From Muraenolepis orangiensis (lineage: Eukaryota; Chordata; Actinopteri; Gadiformes; Muraenolepididae), in the NCBI GenBank assembly GCA_027704905.1, contig CM051006.1:5449415-5513414 (forward strand): a DNA stretch of 64,000 nt, written 5' to 3'. Below, one piece after another: positions 13,901-21,825 of the stretch. The notes under the pieces are model-generated. The model saw nothing but the letters and a program-made list of their open reading frames with translations. It did no database searches and had not been told where the DNA came from. Each line of letters begins with the position of its first letter. The stretch's first letter is position 1. Position numbers and translations under genes: made by a program.

Positions 13901-16337
13901 CCATGACAAATCTGTGTTAGCGGCTTGTATTTGTGTATTCATTCAAAGCGTTTCTCGTTAATATTTCACATGACAAACATTGACGTCATACTCTCTTTCT
14001 TTCCCGATTCCTCCTTTTGTGAGACAAGCCGCGTTGCGTGTGTCTAAATGTAAATCTGGGAGCAGGGTAGGGGGGTGTCTGGTGCCTTGCTCAAGGGCAC
14101 CTCGGCAGTGAGCCCAGGTGTTTCGGGGACTTGAACCGGCGACCTTCCTGTTCCCAAACCAAGTCCTAGCTCCAGACTCAGCTATCCCTCCACCGGTTCA
14201 AGTCCCTTCCGCCCGTCTAACACTCTGTCTGTCCCCCCCCCATCCCCTCACCTCACCCAGTCCAGCCCCACACCCCGGAGAACGTGACGGTGTCCGTGCT
14301 GGAGGACCGCGAGGGGACCTTCTTCCGGGTGTCCTGGGAACCCCCCCGTAAGGCGGACACCCGCTCCGGCTGGATCACGCTGGTCTACGAGCTGCGCGTC
14401 AAGCTGGACGGCGCCGAATGGGAGGTAAATATCATAGGCTGTATGTGTGTGGGTTGTGTAGGTTGTAAACGCAGCTTTGTGTGTTCCAAGGTTATATCCT
14501 CGTTTTGTCGTATGTACCCCCCCCCCCCCCCCACACACACACACACAAAACTATATGAATGTTGTCCTCTGAACTAATATTCCTACCTCCAGGCTCTGGT
14601 CAAGCCAAGTCTACTTAGCTCTGCTGCCTCGGGGCATCTACTTGCCCCACAGGACAGAGAAGAGCCGTGACCTCACACAGGGGCCCCCAATCAGATCTGC
14701 ATTGAAGTCAGTAGAACACACAGGGGCCCCCCTCAGATGCCCCGAGGCAGCAGAGCTAAGTAGACAGGCAGGGAGGAAGAGCCTTGACCGCTTAGGGGCC
14801 ACAAGGGCCCCTACACAACCCACACAAGGGCCCCTACGTGGTCACGGCTCCTCTCTGTCCTGTGGCCCCAATTTGGTGGAATGAACTCTCCACTGATGTC
14901 AGGACTGCAGAGTCTCTGCCCATCTTCCACCGCAGGCTGAAAACTCACCTCTTCAGGAAACACGACCCGGATCCTGACCTCGTAGCACTTGCATTACTAG
15001 CTTTGATGGTTGCTTCATTGTTTGCTTGTTAGCTCTATTCTTTGTTCTATTGTTTGCCAGCTTATTGTACTTTTACCTGAGCACTGGTTGGTTCAGTTAT
15101 TGGAGAGACTTGTTAGGAATGAAATGCCCTTTAGACTTTTTAGTTGTTCTCTTACCTTCCTTTGTTGAAACACACTATTGTAAGTCGCTTTGGATAAAAG
15201 CGTCTGCTAAATGACGGTAATGCCATGGAATGTTATATTATATTTTTCCATTATTATTGATTGTGTAACGGCCTCGGCGTTTAAAATGGACAAAGCTGAG
15301 GGATACTTTTATTTCTGGTCTTTAACAAATTAAACAAATATTCCGATTTTGTGTACATAACCTTAGATTGTAAACGACACGGTGAACGAATAGAAGAAGC
15401 GTGCTTAATTCTGGATATTCTTTTAAAAGTCCTAAGACGCTTCTTACTTATATCACACAGTAAAACTCGCCCGTAGTTTTAGTTTTACTTTTGTGTCATT
15501 GGATATGTCTTCTGTGGTCATCAGAATACGAATATGAATGCCTTTATTGTCATTGTACAAGTACAATTAAATTGTCTAGCATCCTAAAGACACTCTTACA
15601 AGCAAATGCTAAATAAAAATTATTAAAACAATTAGCTAAACTAAATACACTAAACTAAACTAAATAAACAGGTAAGAAAATGTTATATATTTAATTGTAT
15701 ATATACAAAACATATTGCGGTGGCCCTATAAACAGTAGTTCAAATGAAAAAATGTATATACATGCAAAGAGACAATAACTATTGTAACTACAATACAGTA
15801 TTGTCGCTGCACAGATCAAACAGAACAGTCCAGTACTTACGTCTCAGCAGTACAGTATTGCAACAGGTCTGATCTCCAGTCTGGTGTTTGTGTCCCGGCA
15901 GGAGCACTACGCCGGGCAGCAGAAGACCTTCAACCTCTTCAGCCTGCGTTCAGGGGGGACCTACCTGGTCCAGCTGCGCTGTAAGCCCGTCCGTGGCTTC
16001 TGGAGCGAGTGGAGTCCCCTGGTGATGGCCACGGCCCCCCGCGGTGAGAACCCAGTGACTCACCACCGAAGGCTCCGAACGTAGTCGTGTCTACGGTGTT
16101 GTGACTCCCAGCGACGAGGGGTTGTGGGTTCAAACCCCGATGCATCTTAGAGCGTGAATCGACCACATAATGAGATTTCCACAACAATGATTCAGTGTGG
16201 GTCAGGTCGGGTAAGAGCATTATGCTAAATAGTATCAGAAATATAGTTAATCGATGGCCAGAAAGTGACAACAGAAGTATATGAATACGTTTATTTTATC
16301 GTTATGCATTAACCATTGCAAAAAATCCTTTACGGTG

Positions 16338-16391
<54 letters not shown>

Positions 16392-16660
16392 GTGGGTGTG
16401 CACGTGTGTGTATGTGCCTGTGGGTGTGTGTGTGCGTGTGTGTGTGCGCCAGTGTGAATGCGTGTGTCTGTGTGTGCGTGCGTGCGTGTGTGTGCGTCTG
16501 TGTGTGTGCGTCTGTGTGAATGTGTGCGTGTGCGTGCGTGTGCGTGCATGGTGTACATGTGTGTGTGCTGTGTGCGTCGTGAATGCGTGCGTCTGTGTGT
16601 GTGCGTGTGTGTGTGCATTTGTGTGTGCCTGCGTGTGTGCGTCTGTGTGATGCGCGCAAC

Positions 16661-16708
<48 letters not shown>

Positions 16709-17612
16709 TGTCGTGCGTGCGTGTGTGTGTTCAGCCATCCCTCAGGTAGAGAGGTCCATGTGGATTCTCACTGCGTTCTTCTTGGCCCTCGTCTCTCTCC
16801 TTCTCACCTGGATCCTGAGTGTGAAGAGCAGCAGGTGACAGAGAGACTCCACACTGTTTTCATGGTAGCAGTACTAATAAAACCAACATGGACTGCATTT
16901 ATATAGCGCTTTTCTAACCAGTGCGGCCACTCAAAGCGCTTTACAAGTCAGGCCTCACACTCACCCATTCATACGCCGATGGCGGAGTCAGCCATGCAAT
17001 GCAGTTTTTGCTAGGAGGAGCCGGGGAATCGAACCAGCAACCTTCCGGTGGTCAGACGTGGACCCCTCTACCTCCTGCGCTACTGCCACCCCCAAAACAC
17101 ACACTCTGGGAATTCACAAACTGCAACGCTGCGCAGGACAAATTATTATGGGGCTAGTAACATAATAATGTTTTAATGTGTAATGTTTTTTTTTTGTCTT
17201 TTCCTCTCATGACTTCCAAGTGTGAAGCGGCTTCTCTTCCCGTCGGTTCCGGGGCCAAAGATTAGAGGCTTAGACCCACTGCTCCTGAAGGTCAATTGGT
17301 GGTTGTTAACGTTGTAATTATCTAACCTACAGCTAATACTTTCTAGAAAGAAATCAAACAAGGGTATTCGATTGGACGTGTTTGTTATTAATTGGGTTGT
17401 TGCTAATTGCTAATTTAAGAACAATTTCGACCCACTGCCATAGGAGAACTGAACACTGTCAAACACTGACACTGACTGACTGTTCTGTGTAACTACAATA
17501 CTGTATTGAACATGGTCAAACACTGACTCTTCTGTGTAACTACATCCCTCCCTCCCCCTCCCCCTCTCCCTCCCCTCCCCCTCTCCCTCTCCCTCTCCCT
17601 CTCCCTCTCCCC

Positions 17613-17703
<91 letters not shown>

Positions 17704-17711
17704 CCCCTCTC

Positions 17712-17779
<68 letters not shown>

Positions 17780-18832
17780 TCTCTCTCTCTCTCTCCCCTC
17801 GTGCAGAACGGCAGGTCGGATGAGATGTTCAATGCCCTGTCGTTCCCGGGCTTCCCCGCCACGGAGGAACACCTGTTTGTGTACCTGGAGGTCAGCGGCC
17901 AGGAGGAGCAGGAGCTCACGCTGGCTGAGATCACCCTCACCCCCACCCCCAGAGCCACTGGAGGGGAGGGCCTGAAGTCCCAGAGCCCGTCGTCGTCGGA
18001 CAGCGACTCGGGCCACGGCAGCTGCGACAGCCACACGCTCCTGGCGGAGAAGTGCCGCGAAGGGGAGGCTCCCAAGGAAGAGGAGGAGGAGGAGGAGGAG
18101 GGGGAGGAGGAGGAGAAGGAGAAGGGGGAGGAGGGGGAGAAGGAGGAGGGGGAGGAGGAGGAGAGGCAGCAGTGTGGAGACGGGGAGACGGGGGTGTGGG
18201 GGAGGAGTGATGGAGAGAAGCCATGGTGGGAGGGGAGGCGGAGCAGGAGGAGAGCGAGCTGGGAGAAGGAGGTGAAGCAGGAGGAGGGCGGAGACATGTC
18301 GGGGGGGCGGGTGAAGACCTGGCCGTCGGTCTTTTGTCCACTGGAAGGGCGCGACGGCGGCGGTACCGAGGCCCTCGAGCAGCTCCGCTACTCGGATCGC
18401 TCCTTCCCGGCTCCGCTGGGCCCGCCCCGCTCTCCCTTCCGGGCCGCAGAGTACGTGGAGGTGCAGAGGGTGGACCGGGAGAACGTGACGGTGCTCCGGC
18501 CCATCTCCTCTTCCTGGGGGAGGGAGGAGGAGGAGGAGGAGGAGGAGGAGGAGGAGGAGGAGGAGGAGGACTACTGCAGGGTGAAGGGGCTGAACTCGAG
18601 CCACCTGCTCCTGCTGCAGAGAGCATCGGATGCAGAGACAGAGCAGGAGGAGCAGCAGGAGGAAGAGGAGAAGAACCCTTCTGACATGCAGGGGAGGAAG
18701 GTGTTGTTCAGGACGGGGGCTGGGAAGCCCTCGGTGTGCCCGCCCCCCACTGCTGTGTCGCTGCAGGGCGACATGGTCCTGGCAGCCAATGGGTACGTAG
18801 ACCCAGCAGGAGCCATGGGGCCCGCATACTAG
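8940..18832 (+). CDS. prlr: Prolactin receptor (spliced, eight coding exons)
   Basis: Coding exons: 8940-9006, 10051-10186, 12603-12772, 14261-14424, 15902-16043, 16735-16834, 17221-17290, 17807-18832. All have GT/AG borders and compatible phases; together 1875 nt, 624 residues. It is a single-pass class I cytokine receptor at the cell surface that binds prolactin, and in fish is linked to ion and water balance. Visible domains: signal peptide 1-22; D1 with CWW and paired cysteines; D2; WSEWS at 213-217; membrane span about 236-254; Box 1 (FPSVPGPKIRG) at 266-276 for JAK2; tail 284-624 with two Glu-rich tracts and late tyrosines (DYCRVKG, NGYVDP). The order and the GKPTLT, GQQKTF and Box 1 motifs are distinctive for PRLR over growth hormone receptor. 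Teleosts have two paralogues (a and b); I cannot say which. The 5' UTR exons and poly(A) site are not located. Confidence 0.92.
9040..9330 (-). repeat. Dispersed retroposon-tail repeat in prlr intron 1
   Basis: Same block order as 815-1195 and 19262-19620 (TTTTATTGTCCATATGCAAC, then AAAGTGACTGATGGATGAT, then GTGCCAGTAGTGCAGCAGCA). Confidence 0.6.
9331..9958. other. prlr intron 1 remainder
   Basis: The first part (to about 9560) continues the dispersed repeat, including a CTGTGGATAA-type block also found near 19565. The rest is AT-rich and unrecognised. Confidence 0.4.
9959..10050. repeat. (CT)n microsatellite forming the exon 2 polypyrimidine tract
   Basis: About 90 bases of pure CT run straight into the CAG acceptor of prlr exon 2. 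Confidence 0.96.
10051..10186 (+). CDS. prlr: prlr coding exon 2: D1, first half
   Basis: Encodes GKPTLTSC...ETFTCWW, the first disulphide pair and conserved Trp of the cytokine-receptor D1 domain, then the YALHYRKE strand. The acceptor AG is the end of a 90-base (CT)n tract. The donor GTCAGT at 10187 is the first of five near-identical GAAGTCAGT motifs in a minisatellite. Confidence 0.88.
10184..10395 (+). repeat. 42-46 bp minisatellite starting at the exon 2 donor
   Basis: Almost five units, each beginning GAAGTCAGTAGAACACACAG and containing GGGGCCCC and ATCAGATCTGCATT. The first unit's GAA is the last three bases of exon 2 and its GTCAGT is the donor. A further unit and a half lies at 14677-14734. 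Confidence 0.9.
10396..10638. other. prlr intron 2, unrecognised
   Basis: No repeat family or exon recognised between the minisatellite and the CA tract. Confidence 0.4.
10639..10962. repeat. Compound (CA)n / poly-C repeat
   Basis: CA tracts broken by C homopolymers and GCACG steps. The His-Thr and Cys-Val frames across it are artefacts. Confidence 0.96.
10963..11950. other. prlr intron 2, mostly unrecognised
   Basis: Holds a short (GT)n at 11321-11342 and a small perfect hairpin at about 11798-11834 (arms AAGGCAGTGGTGG / CCACCACTGCTTT around TAGCA). No exon seen. Confidence 0.45.
11951..12192 (-). repeat. tRNA-derived SINE, family S
   Basis: Same blocks as 8393-8630: GGAGGATTGAATCCTC at the left edge, B-box complement GACTTGAACCGG, A-box complement near 12170-12190. 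It faces the + strand copy at 12276. Confidence 0.78.
12276..12523 (+). repeat. tRNA-derived SINE, family S
   Basis: Plus-strand copy. A-box-like TAGCTCAGTCTGTTAGG at about 12286-12302 and B-box-like CCAGTTGAAGTCC at about 12323-12335, spacing as in a tRNA. It then has the GCCCTTGAGCAAGG body and an AGAGGATTCAATCC tail. Confidence 0.8.
12603..12772 (+). CDS. prlr: prlr coding exon 3: D1, second half
   Basis: Encodes VVYECPDY...NSCYFS, the second disulphide pair, two N-glycosylation sequons (NHT, NIT) and the VDVAYI end of D1. The acceptor is GGGCCCAG and the donor GTGGGT. Phase is 2 in and 1 out, matching its neighbours. Confidence 0.9.
13080..13215 (+). repeat. Retroposon 3' tail with (GAATC)n
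   Basis: Shares TTTACTGTTACATTTGCACT and CTGGTTAGATGCCAAAT with the complement of 62135-62250, and ends TGCAATGACAATACA then GAATC repeats, as in a non-LTR retroelement 3' end. Confidence 0.6.
13216..14054. other. prlr intron 3, unrecognised
   Basis: AT-rich with no recognised exon or repeat family. A small inverted repeat of ATTTGATCAAAT type lies at 13764-13798. Confidence 0.4.
14055..14200 (-). repeat. tRNA-derived SINE, family S (partial)
   Basis: Head and middle blocks only, with B-box complement GACTTGAACCGG at about 14128-14139. It ends about 60 bases before prlr exon 4. Confidence 0.72.
14261..14424 (+). CDS. prlr: prlr coding exon 4: D2, first half
   Basis: Begins VQPHTPENVTV, the usual PRLR D1-D2 junction, then FRVSWEPP and GWITLVYELRVK, ending at EWE in phase 0. 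Acceptor CTCACCCAG, donor GTAAAT. Confidence 0.92.
14609..14868. repeat. Nested inverted repeats in prlr intron 4
   Basis: Arms 14609-14639 and 14735-14765 are perfect 31-base complements. A second pair, about 14644-14676 and 14836-14868, is near-perfect. The two pairs are interleaved, and minisatellite units related to 10184-10395 sit between them. Confidence 0.85.
14836..15226 (+). mobile_element. L2-like LINE, 3' end
   Basis: Starts with coding remnants (APIWWNELSTDVRT, then SLPIFHRRLKTHLF) typical of the C-terminal end of a fish L2 ORF2. A 3' UTR follows, ending GTAAGTCGCTTTGGATAAAA then GCGTCTGCTAAATGA, the characteristic L2 3' terminus in fish. Severely 5' truncated. Confidence 0.85.
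15227..15519. other. prlr intron 4, unrecognised
   Basis: AT-rich, no feature recognised. Confidence 0.4.
15520..15720 (-). repeat. Dispersed retroposon-tail repeat
   Basis: TTTATTGTCATTGTACAAGT block shared with 6715-6740. On the - strand it reads as a polyadenylation-like tail. Confidence 0.5.
15902..16043 (+). CDS. prlr: prlr coding exon 5: D2 with WSEWS
   Basis: Encodes HYAGQQKTF, a YLVQLRCKP strand and the perfect WSEWS box of class I cytokine receptors. Acceptor TCCCGGCAG, donor GTGAGA. Confidence 0.93.
16044..16339. other. prlr intron 5, first part
   Basis: About 16085-16160 has a tRNA-B-box-like GGGTTCAAACCCCG, suggesting an old SINE piece. Nothing else recognised. Confidence 0.35.
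16340..16732. repeat. (GT)n / (GTGC)n compound microsatellite
   Basis: About 390 bases of GT with GC-containing variants, ending in pure GTGC tetramers that run up to the exon 6 acceptor. Confidence 0.96.
16735..16834 (+). CDS. prlr: prlr coding exon 6: membrane span
   Basis: Encodes about 19 hydrophobic residues (WILTAFFLALVSLLLTWIL) followed by a VKSS stop-transfer. The acceptor TTCAG directly follows a 390-base GT/GTGC repeat. Donor GTGACA. Confidence 0.88.
16886..17096 (-). repeat. tRNA-derived SINE-like element
   Basis: Second copy of the family at 2726-2939: TATATAGCGCTTTTCTAACC, AAAGCGCTTTACAA, CACCCATTCATAC, then GCTAGGAGGAGCCGGG and the B-box complement GAATCGAACC. Confidence 0.7.
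17221..17290 (+). CDS. prlr: prlr coding exon 7: Box 1
   Basis: Encodes VKRLLFPSVPGPKIRG, the proline-rich Box 1 that docks JAK2, then LDPLLLK. Acceptor CTTCCAAG, donor GTCAAT. A 70-base exon in phases 2 to 0, matching its neighbours. Confidence 0.88.
17540..17800. repeat. (CT)n / CCCTCT repeat forming the exon 8 polypyrimidine tract
   Basis: Compound CT-rich tract of about 260 bases that ends 6 bases before the exon 8 acceptor AG. Confidence 0.96.
17807..18832 (+). CDS. prlr: prlr coding exon 8: cytoplasmic tail and stop
   Basis: 341 codons from NGRSDEMFNAL (the FPGFP block follows, as in other PRLRs) to a TAG stop at 18830. It has two coding GAG repeats: about 18075-18170 (Glu/Gly/Lys-rich, about residues 374-405) and about 18520-18570 (15-16 consecutive Glu, about residues 522-537). 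Tyrosines in DYCRVKG and NGYVDP contexts are candidate STAT-docking sites. The long opposite-strand frames here are shadows of the repeats. Confidence 0.9.
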   Translation, partial: NGRSDEMFNALSFPGFPATEEHLFVYLEVSGQEEQELTLAEITLTPTPRATGGEGLKSQSPSSSDSDSGHGSCDSHTLLAEKCREGEAPKEEEEEEEEGEEEEKEKGEEGEKEEGEEEERQQCGDGETGVWGRSDGEKPWWEGRRSRRRASWEKEVKQEEGGDMSGGRVKTWPSVFCPLEGRDGGGTEALEQLRYSDRSFPAPLGPPRSPFRAAEYVEVQRVDRENVTVLRPISSSWGREEEEEEEEEEEEEEEDYCRVKGLNSSHLLLLQRASDAETEQEEQQEEEEKNPSDMQGRKVLFRTGAGKPSVCPPPTAVSLQGDMVLAANGYVDPAGAMGPAY

Positions 18833-19073
18833 GTGCTCCTGGAGCCTCCCCCCCCCCCCCCCCCACTAGCGGGCCCCCTACATACGTATCTCGCTTCGAA
18901 ATATGAAGACGCAATCAGTGAGCGATCACTGTACAGTTGGTGTGATATATTCTTGGATATGTATTTTTATTGGTTTTCCTTTATTTTGCCTCATCTTTCC
19001 ATCACATTTTTGGGGCAAAATGATTTTGAAATTAAGTTTTGAATGTTTTGAATGTGACAACTGATTGTACTGC

Positions 19074-19125
<52 letters not shown>

Positions 19126-19261
19126 TTTACTCTTCTGTCGGCTGAGGAAATGTTTGCTGTCACACATTTTCACACACTATCACACCCGTACGGGTGACGT
19201 ACGTAAGTCTATTCAACAATGTCAATCAAGCTGCAAATTTGAATAGAAACCCGTTTGAAGA
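18833..19261. other. prlr 3' UTR / downstream flank with (TA)n
   Basis: Follows the prlr stop. It contains a C homopolymer (18847-18864) and (TA)n at 19074-19125. I see no canonical AATAAA close by, so the polyadenylation site is not placed. Confidence 0.5.
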
Positions 19262-19620
19262 TTCAAGATGTTTTTATTTGCCATATGCAACAAGTCCAAT
19301 GGAACGCTAACTCCCCATTCCCTCCTGCAGTATGAATTTACCAAAACACTAGACTATAAAAATACGGTACACAATAAAAAGAACCATAAAGTGACTGATG
19401 GATGATATGTACATGTGTTTAATTGTGGAAAAAAAGCATTTAAAAAGCATTTTAAAGTGCCAGTAGTGCAGCAGCATCATGAATACAGTGCAGTAACTGT
19501 AATGAGTCTAGAAAGTGTCATGTTATATTGATGAAAATGTTATGGCAGCAGCTCAGTAGGCCCACTGCCTGTGGATAAAAACAAGTCCTTGAACCTGGTA
19601 GTCCTTGTGCGGATGCTAGA
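19262..19620 (-). repeat. Dispersed retroposon-tail repeat
   Basis: Third full copy of the 815-1195 / 9040-9330 family, block for block. Confidence 0.6.
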
Positions 19621-19844
19621 GTCAAGGGTTTTTCATTCACATTTTGTCAGTGGAGGACTCTGCATATATCTGCAGAAGTCAAGCCAACATGACTCAAACA
19701 TTGTGAGTTTGACCCCGATTTTAGATCCCTCCACTTTGTTGCACTGCACTGACCCAACGGTGTTCGTCGAACAGAAAGACAACCAATCAAGAAATTGTGT
19801 CACCTGACTGCGTTCAACCACATGTAATGGACGCCAGCAGGTGG

Positions 19845-20010
19845 TGCTAAAAGGTGTTCTAGCGATGAAGAGAGAGGGCCCTAGCAATGAAGCTAGAGGG
19901 CCCGTGGGTTTTAGCTTCCCTTTGTTAGAGCGTCTGCCTCTCATGCCGGAGGTCGTGAGTTCCAACCCAGAGCGGTTCACTCACCGTTACATTGGTGCTG
20001 TGACCCGGAT
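19845..20010 (+). repeat. tRNA-like repeat unit 1
   Basis: Contains TTAGAGCGTCTGCCTC (A-box-like) and GTCGTGAGTTCCAACCC (B-box-like) at tRNA spacing. It is not a foldable intact tRNA as far as I can see, since no matching acceptor arms are evident. Confidence 0.5.
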
Positions 20011-20087
20011 TAGGAGTGTAACGGAACCAGCGGGTGGTGCTGTGTCCGTGAAGTAAACCTCACTCCTCCCAACACCTAAAATACGTT

Positions 20088-20205
20088 CTAGCGATGAAGG
20101 CTAGAGGGCCTGTGGGGTTTAGAGCTTCTCACGTTAGGGCCTCGCCCCCTCACGCCGGAGGGTCGTGAGTTCGAGCCCAGAGCGGGATTCTCAATGTTAC
20201 ACACA
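20088..20205 (+). repeat. tRNA-like repeat unit 2
   Basis: Diverged duplicate of the unit at 19845-20010: GCGATGAAGGCTAGAGGGCC, then GGTCGTGAGTTCGAGCCCAG with a better B box. Same orientation, about 230 bases downstream. Confidence 0.5.
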
Positions 20206-20276
20206 CACCAGTTGGGAAAGGGTCATTTCTCAGACACACCCTACTTCTATGCGTTCTTGTGACGTGCACTCTCTCC

Positions 20277-20333
<57 letters not shown>
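20277..20333. repeat. (CA)n microsatellite
   Basis: About 28 CA dinucleotides. Confidence 0.96.
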
Positions 20334-20336
<3 letters not shown>

Positions 20337-20739
20337 GATACACACAGAGGTACATGATACATACAAAGGATTATCAACGACATTTTGGAAAGAGGAACAA
20401 GAAGAAAAGGACCTGAATGAGACAGGACTCGAAACAATATTGCGAAACGAAACGAAACGAAACGATATTGTATAGAGCAAACGATTTTGCTCTATGCAAC
20501 CCCCTTTCGGTTGAGGCTTTGTTACGGTCAGTTTAGTGTGGTTAACTTAAGTTAAGTTCGATTCTCCCAAGTTGATTTGGTTTGTTTTGTTTGTGTTTAT
20601 TTACTCCACATTAATTCATGTTAATTACATCTCATTGTTTGTGTTAGTTAATTGAAGTTAGATAGTTTGTGTTAGTTAATTCAGGCAATTGAATACTATT
20701 GAATGGAGGAAGTGGTGCTGGCAGTTGGATGAATCGTAG
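20334..20739. other. Unrecognised, probably retroelement flank
   Basis: Contains CGAAA pentamer repeats (20444-20465) and repeated TTAGTTAATT motifs. No coding signal. Confidence 0.35.
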
Positions 20740-21825
20740 AGTCACCGAACTTCCGGTAGATGGCTCTGCGTCCCGAGACAGGGCCACAGGGGCCAATTGC
20801 GTTGGGTTTGCGGTAGTAACAGCACACACAACGGTCGACAGTGGTAGATCGCCGGCCAACTACTCTGCACAGGCAGCGGAGTTGGTTGCGCTCACACAGG
20901 CGTGCAAGCGAGCAGAAGGTAGGAGCGTTAACATCTACACGGCAGGTATGCTTTTGGAGTAGTGCGCGACAAGTTGGCACACTCTGGAAACAGCGAGGGT
21001 TCCTAACATCTGCAGGCGAGCGCATCATGCACCACAATCTAATATCAGAACTATTAGATGCCATCCTGCTGCCTCGCCAGATTGCGGTTATCAAATGCGA
21101 CGCACACACAGGTAACTCGGACAGCGTGTCCAGAGGTAACGCGTTAGCTGATGCCGCCGCGAAGCTCACGGCAGGGAAACATGCTAACAGAGCAATAACA
21201 GAGCTTGGACGATTCTATGGCATTGAACTGAGGAAACATTGTGCTTATCATACACAGAGCGCAGGCGCGGTTGAGAGAGAATGGCACAATAAAGAACAAG
21301 CTGACCAAGATGTCACAAGGGGGTAGTTTGGTAGGACCCAGAACGCAGACCAACGACACAGTGAAGCGATAACATGAAGCTTTATTGCAATAGACAACAG
21401 AGAGGGATCGGGGACAGGCCAGGGGTCTGGATACCGGGAGGTCGATCAGTGGAGTACCGGCAGCTAGTAGACCAGCGAATGACGCGGGACAGGCGAGTAG
21501 TCTGGACACCGGGGCATCGGAGTAACGATTCCGTCCAGAGAGTACAAAGTACCTAGCCCCGAAGTAACGGGACACCAGGGTATATATACACCCCGGTGAG
21601 GTGATTGTCATTATCGGCAATTGCCGACAGGTGTCTGTGTGCGCCGCCAAAGCCCGCGCCTTGGCCACGCCCCCTGTCAACCACCGTAACCGTGTCACAA
21701 GATGTGCCTCGAAACAGGTCTTAGCTGGACTAAAGCGTTACCCGTGGTGCTGATGCACATGCGAACACGGATACGCCCTAAAACCGGTTTGTCACCTTAT
21801 GAGGTGGTTCGGCCACCACTGAGGC
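20740..21825 (+). pseudogene. Endogenous retrovirus remnant: RNase H and integrase pieces
   Basis: An old, broken copy. From about 20755 a retrovirus-type RNase H begins (DGSASRD, then AELVALTQACKRAEG, then after a frameshift near 20940 RGFLTSAGERI, then RGNALADAAAK). It passes directly into integrase core sequence (GIELRKHCAYHTQSAGAVER, the last E being catalytic), so most of the integrase N-terminus and core is deleted. A solo LTR at 21311-21697 interrupts it, after which integrase C-terminal sequence (CLETGLSWTKALP, TGLSPYEV) resumes to about 21822. The RNase H and the AVER/SPYE integrase signature resemble gamma- or epsilon-type retroviruses rather than gypsy. No env, gag or own LTRs found. 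Not functional. Confidence 0.7.
21311..21697 (-). mobile_element. Solo LTR, family X, minus orientation
   Basis: 387 bases, TG at the left and CA at the right, flanked by perfect 5-bp duplications CAAGA (21306-21310 and 21698-21702). The - strand starts TGACACGGTTACGGTGGTTG and has TATATATACCC and a CAATAAAGC polyadenylation signal. Same family as 22741-23230. Confidence 0.88.

Noticed and set aside
17410..18626. Opposite-strand frames of 229-354 codons over prlr exon 8
   Set aside because: Shadows of the GAG repeats and CT tract. The + strand frame carries the PRLR tail motifs and correct splice phase.
19862..20205. tRNA genes
   Set aside because: A-box- and B-box-like motifs are present but I cannot pair acceptor or anticodon arms. 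The two units look like repeat copies.
20740..21825. Possible intact endogenous retrovirus
   Set aside because: RNase H is frameshifted, most of the integrase is deleted, a solo LTR interrupts it, and no gag, env or own LTR pair is present.
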